NCBI GenBank assembly: GCA_021770445.1
Contig: JAETQY010000005.1
Span: 1 to 64,000 of the forward strand
DNA: 64,000 bases
Source of the DNA: Bacillota bacterium
GTDB lineage: Bacteria > Bacillota > Clostridia > Oscillospirales > Oscillospiraceae
Direction: 5' to 3'
Translations under genes and position numbers: made by a program
Shown: in pieces, positions 34,144 to 44,284 of the stretch
Position numbering within the stretch: the stretch's first letter is position 1
How the letters are laid out: every line of letters starts with the position of its first letter
Notes under the pieces: generated by a model
The model's input: only the letters and a program-made list of their open reading frames with translations
Told to the model about the DNA's origin: nothing
The model's database searches: none

Positions 34144-34565
34144 CTTCCTCTCCGGTCCCGCTTTCGGACCGGCGCCGCGCGCCTTTCATATATAACTGTT
34201 ACGAAGCGCTTTTGCGGCAATTGTTGATATTATAGCACGCAGTCCCCTCGAAATAATTACAGAATAGTTACAACTCCCCCGAAAATCTCCCCAAATCTTC
34301 AAGCTGTTTCCAGAGAAAAAATTGGACAGGGCATTTACTTTTATTCTCTGGTGCGCTATGATAGAATTCAAGGCGCGCCGGCGGCGCTCTTCACGAAATT
34401 TTAAGAAAAAATCAATTCCATTTTGGGAATTTTCTGTTATAGTTATGGTAAGGGACCGGGTGTTTTCCCCGCCGAAGGCGGGGAAAACACAGTAAAATAA
34501 AGTTTTCTCGCTTCAGGGGCCGCCGGCCAGTGCGCGGCGCCGATCATGGATATGGGGGATATGAG
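34144..34565. other. 422-base intergenic region with promoters and a strong hairpin
   Basis: No gene is seen. For the VanW gene there is an extended -10 (TGCTATAAT, complement of 34229-34237) without a good -35. Towards the XpaC-like gene, TATAGT near 34438 is a weak -10. A 13-bp perfect hairpin (TGTTTTCCCCGCC, loop GAA) occupies 34461-34489 and lacks a T-tract in the plus direction. The AT-rich centre (34240-34440) shows nothing recognisable. Confidence 0.5.
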
Positions 34566-35765
34566 ATGGCTGACTATCAGGACCGGAAAAACAACGGCGA
34601 CGGCTTCTACTGGCTGATTGCCCTGGGGCTGATCTTTACCGGCGTGGCCGCTCCGGTGGGTGTGTTGATGATCGTAATGAAGATGCTCAGCGGAGACAGC
34701 AAAAAGAAGCGTCAGCAGGGCCGCCATCCCTACTACCAGCAGCAGTCGGGGAGCATAGGGGCCCGGACCGCTTGGGATGGAGCCTCCTGGGAGGAGTCCT
34801 CCCAGGCCGCGCCTTCCTGGGAGGCGCCCAAAAAGGCTGCCAAACCCAAAAAGAAGAAACGGCCCGGCCGGGACCTGATCTCTGAGCTGGACGCCAGGGG
34901 CAAGCGCTGGGCCGTCATCGGCGGCGCTGTGGCCGCCCTATGTCTCATCAGCTTTGTCGGCAGCCTGGGCGACCCGCTGTACTGGCTCTTCGACGGCAAT
35001 CTGGCCTTCTTTATCGAGGAGCTAATGGGCCTGATGGTCCTGCCCTGCGCCGCCGCCGGCGGGCTGGGCTTTGTGTGGGCCGGCCTGCGCAAGCGCAAGC
35101 AGGCCAGCCGTTTCCGCAACTATTTGGCCATGGTGGGCAATCAGAGCTCGGTCTCCATCTCCGCCCTGGCCTCGGCCGCCGGACTGTCCCCCAATAAGGT
35201 GCGGGACGACCTGGCCGATATGCTGGACGACGGCCTGCTCCCCCAGGGCTATCTGGACTACGGCGGGGACCGGCTGGTGCTCACCGGCGAGGGCATTGCC
35301 CAGCCGCCCAAGGAGCAGCCCGCTCCCCCTCCGCCCCCCAAGGAGGACGAGAACGCCATCCTGGCCGAGATCAAGGCGGTGAACGACGCCATCGACAACG
35401 AGAAGATGTCCGCCCAGATCGACCGGATCGGGGTCATCACCGCCAAGATCCTGGACTACCAGAAGACCCACCCGGACAAGGCCGTCCAGCTCCACAGCTT
35501 TTTGAGCTACTACCTGCCCACCACTCTGAAAATTCTCCGGGCCTACGCCCAGCTGGAGGACCAGGAGGTGTCCGGCTCCAACATCACCGCCGCTATGCAG
35601 CGCATCGAGGGCATGATGGACAAGGTGGTGGAGGGCTTCGAGAAGCAGCTGGACCTCCTCTTCCAGGGGGACGCCATGGACATCACCACCGATGTAGAGG
35701 TGCTGGAGCGGATGCTGGCCAAGGACGGCCTGTCCGACCAGGAGGGCCTCACCCTGGGACTGTAA
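34566..35765 (+). CDS. XpaC-like (5-bromo-4-chloroindolyl phosphate hydrolysis family) membrane protein
   Basis: A 399-residue protein. The first membrane helix lies at ~15-38 (YWLIALGLIFTGVAAPVGVL). A basic, Trp/Ser-rich linker carrying KKKKRPGRD spans ~45-110, and two further helices lie at ~117-140 and ~147-170. Residues ~182-240 resemble a winged helix (SSVSISALASAAGLSPNKVR, DDLADMLDDGLLPQGYLDY). The C-terminal ~130 helical residues match the XpaC/PF10112 family, often linked to tellurite-resistance-like TelA partners; no telA is adjacent. The start at 34566 follows GGGGGAT. Function in the cell is unknown. Confidence 0.77.
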   Translation: MADYQDRKNNGDGFYWLIALGLIFTGVAAPVGVLMIVMKMLSGDSKKKRQQGRHPYYQQQSGSIGARTAWDGASWEESSQAAPSWEAPKKAAKPKKKKRPGRDLISELDARGKRWAVIGGAVAALCLISFVGSLGDPLYWLFDGNLAFFIEELMGLMVLPCAAAGGLGFVWAGLRKRKQASRFRNYLAMVGNQSSVSISALASAAGLSPNKVRDDLADMLDDGLLPQGYLDYGGDRLVLTGEGIAQPPKEQPAPPPPPKEDENAILAEIKAVNDAIDNEKMSAQIDRIGVITAKILDYQKTHPDKAVQLHSFLSYYLPTTLKILRAYAQLEDQEVSGSNITAAMQRIEGMMDKVVEGFEKQLDLLFQGDAMDITTDVEVLERMLAKDGLSDQEGLTLGL

Positions 35766-35767
35766 AC

Positions 35768-35797
35768 CAAAAGCCGCCTCCACCGAGGCGGCTTTTT
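35768..35797. terminator. Bidirectional terminator
   Basis: AAAGCCGCCTC, loop CACC, its complement and T5. It separates the XpaC-like gene from convergent folA. Confidence 0.85.
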
Positions 35798-36276
35798 CAT
35801 GCTCTTTTGTAGGTCACATAGCGGAACTTGACCCCTTCCTCCTCCAGCTCCGGGCCCTCCTCCGCCACACGCCACTCTGACAGGGCGTCCAGATCGGGGA
35901 AAAAGCAGTCGGCCCCGGGAAAGCGGCCGCCTATTTTTGTGACATAGGCGGTGTTACATCTGTCCAGCAGGGCCGCGTACACCGAGGCCCCGCCGATGAC
36001 GAAGGCGTCCTCCGGGGCGGCGGCCAGTAGGGTCTCCAGGTCCTGGAACACCTCCGCCCCCTCTGGGGCGAAGCCTGGATTTCGGGACAGGATCAGATTG
36101 CGCCGTCCCTTCAAGGGACGGCCCCCAGGGAAGGTGGCCAGGGTCTTGCGGCCCAGGATCACCGAATGGCCGGTGGTCAGGGCCTTGAAGTGCTTTAAGT
36201 CCTCCGATATGTAGATCAGCTGGTCGCCGTCCTTTCCGATGGCCCAGTCCCGGTCCACAGCAACGATCACGTTCAT
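35797..36276 (-). CDS. folA: Dihydrofolate reductase
   Basis: A 159-residue DHFR producing tetrahydrofolate with NADPH. Motifs: MNVIVAVDRDWAIGKDGDQL at the N-terminus, the catalytic acidic position in the following helix, the NADPH-binding HSVILGRKTLATFPGGRPLK and FVIGGASVYAALL. It lies 44 bases downstream of thyA on the same strand, the common thyA-folA pair that links dTMP synthesis to folate recycling. Confidence 0.96.
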   Translation of the reverse strand: MNVIVAVDRDWAIGKDGDQLIYISEDLKHFKALTTGHSVILGRKTLATFPGGRPLKGRRNLILSRNPGFAPEGAEVFQDLETLLAAAPEDAFVIGGASVYAALLDRCNTAYVTKIGGRFPGADCFFPDLDALSEWRVAEEGPELEEEGVKFRYVTYKRA

Positions 36277-36320
36277 GCTATTCCTCTTTTCCGTTTACGT
36301 CCTTCGCGACGGCTCAGGCG

Positions 36321-37151
36321 CTATACCGCTACAGGGATCTTCTGGTCCAGCGGGTGAGCCTGGTAGCCCTCCAGCTTTACGCTGGCCGGAGTGAAGTCGT
36401 AAAAGTCGGTAACGGACTTGTCCAGGCTGAATTTGGGGGCGTCGTAGGGCTGGCGGGTGATGAGCTCCTCCACCACGGGGACGTGGCGGTCGTAGATGTG
36501 GCAGTCGGCGATGACGTGGACCAGCTCCCCGGCCTCAAAGCCAGTGACCTGGGCGATCATGGCTAGCAGCACGGCGTACTGCATCACGTTCCAGCCGTTG
36601 GCGGTGAGCATGTCCTGAGAGCGCTGGTTCAAAATGGCGTTGAGGGTGTTCCCCGACACGTTGAAGGTCATGGAGTAGGCGCAGGGGTAGAGGGCCATCT
36701 CGCTTAAATCGTGGTGGTTGTACATGATGGCCAGGATGCGCCGGGAGGCCGGGTCGTGCTTTAAGTCCCAGAGGACCTTGTCCACCTGGTCCATGTCCCC
36801 CTGGGGGTAATGATGGCGTACACCCAGTTGGTAGCCGTAGGCCTTGCCGATGGAGCCCGCCTCGTCCGCCCAGGCGTCCCAGACGTGGCTGTTCAGGTCG
36901 TGGATGTTGTTGGACTTCTTCTGCCAGATCCACAACAGCTCGTCTACCGCCGACTTGATATACTGCTTCCGGACGGTGAGGATGGGGAACTCCTTTCGCA
37001 GGTCGTAGCGGTTCACCACTCCGAAGAGCTTCACCGTATGGGCGGGGGTGCCGTCCTCCCAGCGGGGGCGGACCTCCCGGTCGGTGTCCCAGACGCCCCG
37101 GGATAAGATGTCCTTGCAGTTCTGGATAAATATCTGATCGGCGTAACTCAT
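36321..37151 (-). CDS. thyA: Thymidylate synthase
   Basis: A 276-residue ThyA that methylates dUMP using methylene-tetrahydrofolate. The catalytic Cys sits in MALYPCAYSMTFNV. The usual following His is Ala, as in the B. subtilis ThyA subgroup (from memory PCVYE), so the enzyme is probably functional. Other motifs: the RRILAIMYNHHDLS phosphate-binding arginines, QRSQDMLTANGWNVMQYAVL and DCHIYDRHV. The start is at 37151; the longer frame upstream runs through the promoter at 37188-37216 and is rejected. Operon with folA. Confidence 0.94.
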   Translation of the reverse strand: MSYADQIFIQNCKDILSRGVWDTDREVRPRWEDGTPAHTVKLFGVVNRYDLRKEFPILTVRKQYIKSAVDELLWIWQKKSNNIHDLNSHVWDAWADEAGSIGKAYGYQLGVRHHYPQGDMDQVDKVLWDLKHDPASRRILAIMYNHHDLSEMALYPCAYSMTFNVSGNTLNAILNQRSQDMLTANGWNVMQYAVLLAMIAQVTGFEAGELVHVIADCHIYDRHVPVVEELITRQPYDAPKFSLDKSVTDFYDFTPASVKLEGYQAHPLDQKIPVAV

Positions 37152-37187
37152 CGGTCCATGTTCCTCTCTGTTTATTCGGATGACGTG

Positions 37188-37216
37188 ATTGTAACACAAA
37201 ACCGCCCGGGGTACAA
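37188..37216 (-). promoter_or_regulatory. Sigma-A promoter for thyA-folA
   Basis: On the minus strand, TTGTAC (37211-37216), a 17-base spacer and TACAAT (37188-37193). Confidence 0.65.
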
Positions 37217-37232
37217 CCCCTATAAAAAACTG

Positions 37233-37260
37233 TTGACAACCGCCGAAAATATGATAGAAT
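37233..37260 (+). promoter_or_regulatory. Sigma-A promoter for the T-box/alaS operon
   Basis: TTGACA (37233-37238), a 16-base spacer and TAGAAT (37255-37260), immediately before the T-box leader. Confidence 0.7.
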
Positions 37261-37265
37261 AAGTC

Positions 37266-37494
37266 CCGCAAAATGCGATGATGGAGCTAAGCGTGTTTCG
37301 GCGGCCGCAAGCGAGAGGGGACGGTGAGAGCCCTCGGCCCAGCAGAAGCGCGCGGGCCACTCCGGAGCGGCCCGGGATGACCGGGACGGCCTGTCCCCGT
37401 TACGGACCAACGAGATGCCCCGCTCTGCGGGGATAACCAAGGTGGTACCGTGGATTTTTCCGCCCTTGACAGGAAGTGTCAAGGGCGGTTTTTT
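37266..37494 (+). ncRNA. T-box leader, alanine type
   Basis: The ~230-base leader ends with the conserved T-box/antiterminator sequence AACCAAGGTGGTACCGTGG (37436-37454). A strong terminator follows: CCGCCCTTGACA, loop, its complement at 37477-37488, then T6. The UGGU of the T-box would pair with the ACCA end of an uncharged tRNA with an A discriminator, as in tRNA-Ala. Since alaS lies downstream, the specifier is expected to be an Ala codon; a candidate GCT (37289-37291) lies in the first arm, but its position in the specifier loop was not verified. Uncharged tRNA should favour readthrough. Confidence 0.9.
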
Positions 37495-37512
37495 CTGGAA
37501 AGGAGGAAGATC

Positions 37513-37938
37513 ATGAGAAAACGAGCGCTCCTGCTGGCGCTGGCACTGGGGCTTTTGCTTACGCTGTCCGGCTGCAAGGTATCCGGAAACCCATTGCCGG
37601 AGGGAATGGAGGAGGAGACCGTGCTGTCTGAGGGACGGGAGGTGGTGGCCCTGCTCAACGGCGAGGGCTGGCAGGAGGTCTACGACCTGCTGCGCTCCGA
37701 CGCGAAGGAGACCTCCAGCCCTGAGGCCATCCAGTCCTATATGGCCCAGCGGCTGGACAAGGCCGGGGCCTACAAGTCGGAGGACGAGGCCATGGCCACC
37801 GGGCAGACGCTCAAGGACACCGGTGAGGAGTATGGCACAGCGGTGCTGTACTGCAAGCATGAGAAGAAGTCCGTCATCTACCGCGTCGCCTACAGCACCG
37901 ACATGGAGCTGATGGGCATTGAGATCAAGGTACGATAA
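37513..37938 (+). CDS. Small lipoprotein, DUF3887-like
   Basis: A 141-residue predicted lipoprotein. The signal peptide (MRKRALLLALALGLLLTLSG) ends in the lipobox LSGC, with the lipidated Cys near residue 21. The mature part is a small NTF2-like/DUF3887-type domain (VVALLNGEGWQEVYDLLRSD, VIYRVAYSTDMELMGIEIKV). The start at 37513 follows AGGAGGAAGATC. It lies directly after the T-box terminator and 30 bases before alaS, so its transcription should be under the alanine T-box. Function unknown; its link to translation is unexpected. Confidence 0.8.
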   Translation: MRKRALLLALALGLLLTLSGCKVSGNPLPEGMEEETVLSEGREVVALLNGEGWQEVYDLLRSDAKETSSPEAIQSYMAQRLDKAGAYKSEDEAMATGQTLKDTGEEYGTAVLYCKHEKKSVIYRVAYSTDMELMGIEIKVR

Positions 37939-37968
37939 AACAACACATTTTTTACGGAGGTAATCAAC

Positions 37969-40581
<2,613 letters not shown>

Positions 40582-40593
40582 GGAGGTCTTACT

Positions 40594-40767
40594 ATGTTAC
40601 CCCAGGACCCCATCATTCTGCTCAGCTATGTGAATACCAAGCTCCGGGACAACTACTCCAGTCTGGACGCGCTGTGCGACGACCTGGATGCCGACAAGGA
40701 GGAGCTGGTCCGCAAGCTGGAGGGCGTGAACTACGTCTACAGTCCTGAGCGCAATCAATTTATCTGA
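40594..40767 (+). CDS. DUF4250 domain protein
   Basis: A 57-residue protein beginning MLPQDPIILLSYVNTKLRDN and ending in YVYSPERNQFI, matching the small DUF4250 family (HTH-like, uncharacterised) along its full length. It starts 12 bases after alaS with AGGAGG 8 bases before the ATG, so it is the last gene of the T-box-controlled operon. A terminator follows at once. Confidence 0.85.
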   Translation: MLPQDPIILLSYVNTKLRDNYSSLDALCDDLDADKEELVRKLEGVNYVYSPERNQFI

Positions 40768-40770
40768 CAA

Positions 40771-40803
40771 AAACCGGCTGGTTTATGACCAGCCGGTTTT
40801 TAA
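40771..40803 (+). terminator. Terminator of the alaS operon
   Basis: AAACCGGCTGGT, loop TTATG, its complement and T5. Confidence 0.85.
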
Positions 40804-40823
40804 AAAAATATTGGGGGAAAGCT

Positions 40824-40850
40824 CAACATTTTCCCTTCCCCAATCGTGTA
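40824..40850 (+). promoter_or_regulatory. Candidate ECF-sigma autoregulatory promoter
   Basis: CAACATTTT (from 40824) and CGTGTA (40845-40850), with 17 bases between AAC and CGT. This is the AAC...CGT pattern of Firmicutes ECF promoters, and it lies just upstream of an ECF sigma gene. Confidence 0.55.
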
Positions 40851-40883
40851 ACAGACAGAAGGACAGAGAGGAGGCGGTTTCGG

Positions 40884-41375
40884 ATGGGCGTGTACTCCCG
40901 GGAGGAGATCGAAGCTATTTACCGGCGGAATTTCAAGCTGGTGTATCAGATTTGCCTGGTGATGATGAAGAGCGTGCCCGACGCCGAGGACGCCGCTCAG
41001 ACTGTCTTTGGCCGGGTGATGGAGCGGGACACGCCTTTTCGTGATCCGGAGCACGAGAAGGCCTGGCTCATTGTCACCGCCCGGAACGAGTGCCGAGACC
41101 AGCTCAAGCACTGGTGGCGCAGGTGCCGGGAGGACGCTTCCGCCCTGGACGCCCTGGTCTGGGAACAGCCCCAGGACGGCCTGGTCTGGGACCAGGTGGC
41201 CGCCCTGCCGGACAAGCACCGGCTGGTGCTGTTCCTCCACTACTACCAGGGGTACGCCACCGATGAGATCGCGCAAATGCTAGGGGACAACCCCTCCACG
41301 GTGCGCTCCCGGCTGGTCCAGGCGCGGAAAAAACTGAAATTACGATTGGAGGCGGAAGGCTATGGAACAACGTGA
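40884..41375 (+). CDS. ECF-type RNA polymerase sigma factor
   Basis: A 163-residue sigma-70 family factor lacking regions 1 and 3. Region 2 spans ~15-80 (IYRRNFKLVYQICLVMMKSV, then DAEDAAQTVFGRVM). Region 4 spans ~105-160 (LPDKHRLVLFLHYYQGYATD, then EIAQMLGDNPSTVRSRLVQA) with a clear HTH. The start at 40884 is set by GAGGAGG; a longer in-frame extension lies in the promoter region. It overlaps the DUF4179 gene by 14 bases, the usual sigma/anti-sigma coupling. Confidence 0.92.
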   Translation: MGVYSREEIEAIYRRNFKLVYQICLVMMKSVPDAEDAAQTVFGRVMERDTPFRDPEHEKAWLIVTARNECRDQLKHWWRRCREDASALDALVWEQPQDGLVWDQVAALPDKHRLVLFLHYYQGYATDEIAQMLGDNPSTVRSRLVQARKKLKLRLEAEGYGTT

Positions 41376-42519
41376 CTTGAACCGGATGTTTGACGCCCTT
41401 GCTCCCACCCAGGAGCAGGAGCAGGCCGTGCTGGACCGCCTTCTCCAGACGGAAAGGAAGGGCAACTCAATGAAGAAACTGAAAAAGCTGACCGTACTCG
41501 GCATTGCCGCCGCGCTGATGGTCATCTCCTGCGCCGCCGCCGTGGTGACGGGGCTGGACCAACGGCTGGCGGACTACTTCGGCGCAAGCCCGGAGCAGGC
41601 GGAACAGCTCTCTACCGCCGCTGCCACCCAAGACCCGGTGTCCCACACCTACAACAGCGGCTGGACGGTGCAGATCAGCCAGGTCCTGTCCGACCGCTAT
41701 ATAGTGGCGGCCCTGATCGACTTCACCGCGCCGGAGGGAATGGTTCTGCCCATCCCGGAGGATACCGAGCTGTCCCGGGAACTGACCCTGATGGTGGACT
41801 ACCGCATCGAGGACAAGGACGGAAACCTGATCGCCTCCCTGAAGGATGCTCCGAGGTCAGTAAAGCCGGATCGTGTCAGTGAGGGCGGAGGATTGAAAGT
41901 GTATACAGTGGAAAGCTGGTCTTATGAGAAAGAGGGAGACGGTCTTGCGAACTGCCTGTATTTAGAGGACAGCGAACCGGAACAGGGGCGTATCTCCGTG
42001 ATGTGGAAGTATGTCCGGGGTACTAAGTTCCAAAACTACGCAAATGATGAGCTGTTAGGCGCCAGGGTCAGCATCATTCCCAAGGGCATGACCTTCCGCA
42101 GCACCCATGAGACCGTCTATTTTGCGGAGGAGGCAGAGCTGTGGTCTTATGACATTACTCTGTCGGAGAGCGATTCGGGCAGCTTGTACAGCATAGAGAC
42201 ACCCTTGAAAATCGCAGAACATGAGGTGGAGCTGAAGACCATCTACCTCTCTCCCCTGGAGTTGGCCTATGAGTTCCAACGCTCCCCCGAGCTGCCCAGC
42301 AGCTATGCCATCCCTCTCTATGATAAGGAGGCCCGGGCCTATGCCATCAACCTGGCGGACGGCTCCTCCGTCGCGGTGAAGGACAACTTTGGCCTCTCCG
42401 CTACAGCTTCGGAGAGCGGCGAGGGGATCAACCATGTCGGCCTGTACCCGGTGGAGTTCATCGACCCGGAAAAGGTGGTCTCCTTCTCCCTTTTCGGCCA
42501 GACCTTCGCACTGAAATAG
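41362..42519 (+). CDS. DUF4179-type membrane protein, probable anti-sigma factor
   Basis: A 385-residue protein. A short cytoplasmic N-terminus (~1-40, QEQEQAVLDRLLQTERKGNS) is followed by a transmembrane helix at ~42-62 (LTVLGIAAALMVISCAAAVV) and a long extracytoplasmic DUF4179-like domain. This is the topology of Firmicutes anti-sigma factors that hold their ECF partner at the membrane until an envelope signal arrives. It overlaps the sigma gene by 14 bases. An in-frame ATG at 41470 could give a shorter form lacking most of the cytoplasmic sigma-binding segment. Confidence 0.82.
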   Translation: MEQRDLNRMFDALAPTQEQEQAVLDRLLQTERKGNSMKKLKKLTVLGIAAALMVISCAAAVVTGLDQRLADYFGASPEQAEQLSTAAATQDPVSHTYNSGWTVQISQVLSDRYIVAALIDFTAPEGMVLPIPEDTELSRELTLMVDYRIEDKDGNLIASLKDAPRSVKPDRVSEGGGLKVYTVESWSYEKEGDGLANCLYLEDSEPEQGRISVMWKYVRGTKFQNYANDELLGARVSIIPKGMTFRSTHETVYFAEEAELWSYDITLSESDSGSLYSIETPLKIAEHEVELKTIYLSPLELAYEFQRSPELPSSYAIPLYDKEARAYAINLADGSSVAVKDNFGLSATASESGEGINHVGLYPVEFIDPEKVVSFSLFGQTFALK

Positions 42520-42530
42520 AAAATTCCCTC

Positions 42531-42559
42531 TTGCATATACTGGGGAGCGGTGGTATAAT
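42531..42559 (+). promoter_or_regulatory. Strong promoter facing the small-peptide gene (candidate antisense RNA)
   Basis: TTGCAT (42531-42536), a 17-base spacer and TATAAT (42554-42559). Transcription should begin near 42566 and run through the terminator and then the antisense strand of the peptide gene at 42655-42753. No plus-strand protein gene follows until 42917. Confidence 0.7.
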
Positions 42560-42603
42560 AAACATTGCCAAGAAACTGGTCAGGAGATTCATGGCGCTCA
42601 TGC

Positions 42604-42637
42604 AAAAAAAGACCCCGGGGGTTGCCTCCCCGGGGTC
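42604..42637 (-). terminator. Terminator of the small-peptide mRNA
   Basis: On the minus strand, GACCCCGGGG, loop, CCCCGGGGTC and T7: very strong, 18 bases after the peptide stop codon. Confidence 0.85.
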
Positions 42638-42654
42638 CTGCTATGTACCGATGC

Positions 42655-42753
42655 TCACCTGCCCTTGCGGTGCCTGCCGAGCCATTTGCTCACGCAGTTG
42701 CCAACTACGCTCGCTATGACAGACACAAGAAAATTAGTCAGGATTTCTTCCAT
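42655..42753 (-). CDS. Small hydrophobic peptide, candidate type I toxin
   Basis: A 32-residue peptide, MEEILTNFLVSVIASVVGNC followed by VSKWLGRHRKGR. It has a short acidic start, one ~17-residue hydrophobic helix and a basic tail. This is the plan of membrane-acting type I toxins (Fst, TxpA, BsrG classes), although no close family is claimed. It has a perfect AAGGAGGTGA site five bases before the ATG, a consensus promoter (42810-42838) and a strong terminator, so the predicted mRNA is ~200 bases and fully self-contained. A strong opposing promoter lies just past the terminator. It could alternatively be a harmless small membrane peptide. Confidence 0.65.
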   Translation of the reverse strand: MEEILTNFLVSVIASVVGNCVSKWLGRHRKGR

Positions 42754-42809
42754 GACGCTCACCTCCTTCTGCTGCCTAAGTGTCAGCGCGGGAGAAGGGC
42801 GGCGGAATC

Positions 42810-42838
42810 ATTATACCATTGTTTGACAAAATCCGCAA
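42810..42838 (-). promoter_or_regulatory. Promoter of the small-peptide gene
   Basis: On the minus strand, TTGCGG (42833-42838), a 17-base spacer and TATAAT (42810-42815). The leader to the start codon is ~50 bases. Confidence 0.7.
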
Positions 42839-42856
42839 CAAGGCGAAAAGTAAACC

Positions 42857-42884
42857 TTGCAATCTCCAAAAAATGGGGTAAAAT
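42857..42884 (+). promoter_or_regulatory. Sigma-A-like promoter for the HIT gene
   Basis: TTGCAA (42857-42862), a 16-base spacer and TAAAAT (42879-42884). Confidence 0.6.
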
Positions 42885-42916
42885 GATTTTACCGACAAAC
42901 AAAGGAGGTTTTCCCA

Positions 42917-43255
42917 ATGTCCGACTGTTTATTCTGCAAGATCGCCGCCGGGGAGATCCCGTCCAACAAGGTCTACGAGGACGAGAAGTGCCTGGCCTTC
43001 TACGACATCGACCCCCAGGCTCCCACCCATTTTCTGGTGATCCCTAAGGCCCACATCGGCTCGGTGGCCGAGGTCACGGAGGCCAACGCCGCCACCGTGG
43101 CCCACATCTTCACCGTCATTGCCCAGCAGTGCAAAGAGCTGGGGCTGGACAGCTACCGGGTGGTGTCCAACATCGGGGAGCAAGCGGGACAGAGCGTGCC
43201 ACACCTACATTTCCACGTCCTGGCCGGCCGGGACATGACCTGGCCTCCGGGCTGA
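42917..43255 (+). CDS. HIT family (HinT-like) nucleotide hydrolase
   Basis: A 112-residue histidine-triad protein, probably a purine nucleoside phosphoramidase of the HinT type. N-terminal DCLFCKIAAGEIPSNKVYED and the catalytic triad VPHLHFHVLAGRDM are intact. AAAGGAGG precedes the ATG. It lies 7 bases before the LysR gene, so the two are cotranscribed. Confidence 0.95.
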   Translation: MSDCLFCKIAAGEIPSNKVYEDEKCLAFYDIDPQAPTHFLVIPKAHIGSVAEVTEANAATVAHIFTVIAQQCKELGLDSYRVVSNIGEQAGQSVPHLHFHVLAGRDMTWPPG

Positions 43256-43262
43256 GCCTGCC

Positions 43263-44195
43263 ATGTTCGTCAAGAATCCGGACTACTTTCTCACCATCGT
43301 CAAGGAGCGGAGCATCTCCAAGGCGGCGGAGCGGCTGTATCTGTCCCAGCCCTACCTGAGCCAATACCTGGCCAAGCTGGAAAATAGCCTGGGGGTGGTC
43401 CTGCTGGACCGCTCCCACTCCCCCCTCCGGCTCACCCCGGCGGGGGAGCTGTTCCACGCCTATCTGGAGCGGCAGAGCTTTCTGGACCGGCAGCTTGTCA
43501 GCGACCTGCGGGACTTGCAGGACAAGAAGCGGCCGGTGCTCCACATCGGGGTATCCCCCTGGCGGGGATCCACCCTCCTGCCCGACATCCTGCCCCTGTT
43601 CGAGGAGCAGTACCCCGATGTGCAGGTGGTCCTCCACGAGGCCCCGGTGCCCGAGCTGGGAGAGCTGGCCGAGGCCAACGTCATTGACTTCTGCGTCATG
43701 CAGCCCCCTGACAACCTGGCCGAGCTGACCTACGAGCCGGTGATGCAGGAGCGGATCTTCCTGGTCTGCCACCGGGACCATCCCCTCCTCCAGGGGCTGG
43801 GCAGCGGCTATGACGACCCCCAGCCCTTCCCCGACCTGCGGCTGCTGGAGCACGAGCGGGTGGTGATGCTGCCCCCCGCCTGGCGGCTGTCCAAGCTGCT
43901 GTACAACACCTTCTCGGTCCACAGCGTGGAGCCCCAAAATCTCTTAATTACCACCAACACCACCACCGCCATCAACCTGGCGGCGGAGAAGCTGGGCTTC
44001 GCCTTCCTCCAGGAGAGCGGCGTCTCTCGCACCCCCTATCTGGACCGGTTGGCCTGCTTCACCCTGGGCGAGCCGCCTCTCACCTGCCCCCTGGCGGTGG
44101 TCTATAAGAAAAACGGCTTCCTCTCCCCCGCCGCCCGCACCTTTATCGACCTGGTCAAAGAATTTTACAGCCGGTTTGACCACAAGCCGGAATAA
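43263..44195 (+). CDS. LysR-family transcriptional regulator
   Basis: A 310-residue LysR regulator. The N-terminal winged HTH is FLTIVKERSISKAAERLYLS followed by QPYLSQYLAKLENSLG. The C-terminal periplasmic-binding-like effector domain covers ~90-300. It has no strong ribosome site of its own and sits 7 bases after the HIT gene, suggesting translational coupling. Its targets and coinducer are unknown; no divergent gene lies at its 5' side, which is unusual for the family. Confidence 0.9.
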   Translation: MFVKNPDYFLTIVKERSISKAAERLYLSQPYLSQYLAKLENSLGVVLLDRSHSPLRLTPAGELFHAYLERQSFLDRQLVSDLRDLQDKKRPVLHIGVSPWRGSTLLPDILPLFEEQYPDVQVVLHEAPVPELGELAEANVIDFCVMQPPDNLAELTYEPVMQERIFLVCHRDHPLLQGLGSGYDDPQPFPDLRLLEHERVVMLPPAWRLSKLLYNTFSVHSVEPQNLLITTNTTTAINLAAEKLGFAFLQESGVSRTPYLDRLACFTLGEPPLTCPLAVVYKKNGFLSPAARTFIDLVKEFYSRFDHKPE

Positions 44196-44199
44196 GCTG

Positions 44200-44226
44200 A
44201 CAGCCCGCGCCCGGGCTGTCTTTTTT
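44200..44226 (+). terminator. Terminator after the LysR gene
   Basis: GACAGCCCG, loop, CGGGCTGTC and T6. Confidence 0.8.
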
Positions 44227-44284
44227 ATGTTTTTGCATGGAACTCCCGGCCTCCGGGCAGACTGAAGAGGAGGAGGGGAACGAC

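Larger units (their letters stand above)
42566..42760 (+). ncRNA. Candidate antisense antitoxin RNA
   Basis: Predicted RNA from the 42531-42559 promoter, complementary to the 3' part of the minus-strand peptide mRNA. The 3' end is not defined. The GC-rich hairpin at 42611-42637 could stop it early, but has no T-tract in this direction, so readthrough across the peptide gene is possible. Assignment is by architecture alone. Confidence 0.4.

Noticed and set aside
36650-36700. ThyA lacking the His after the catalytic Cys (PCAY)
   Set aside because: B. subtilis-type ThyA also lacks it (from memory PCVYE), so this is a known variant and not evidence of inactivation.
42589-42719. A 42-codon Cys-rich frame on the plus strand within the candidate antisense RNA
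   Set aside because: It is only open because it is complementary to the peptide gene and its terminator. No conserved pattern supports it as a protein, although AGGAG precedes its ATG.
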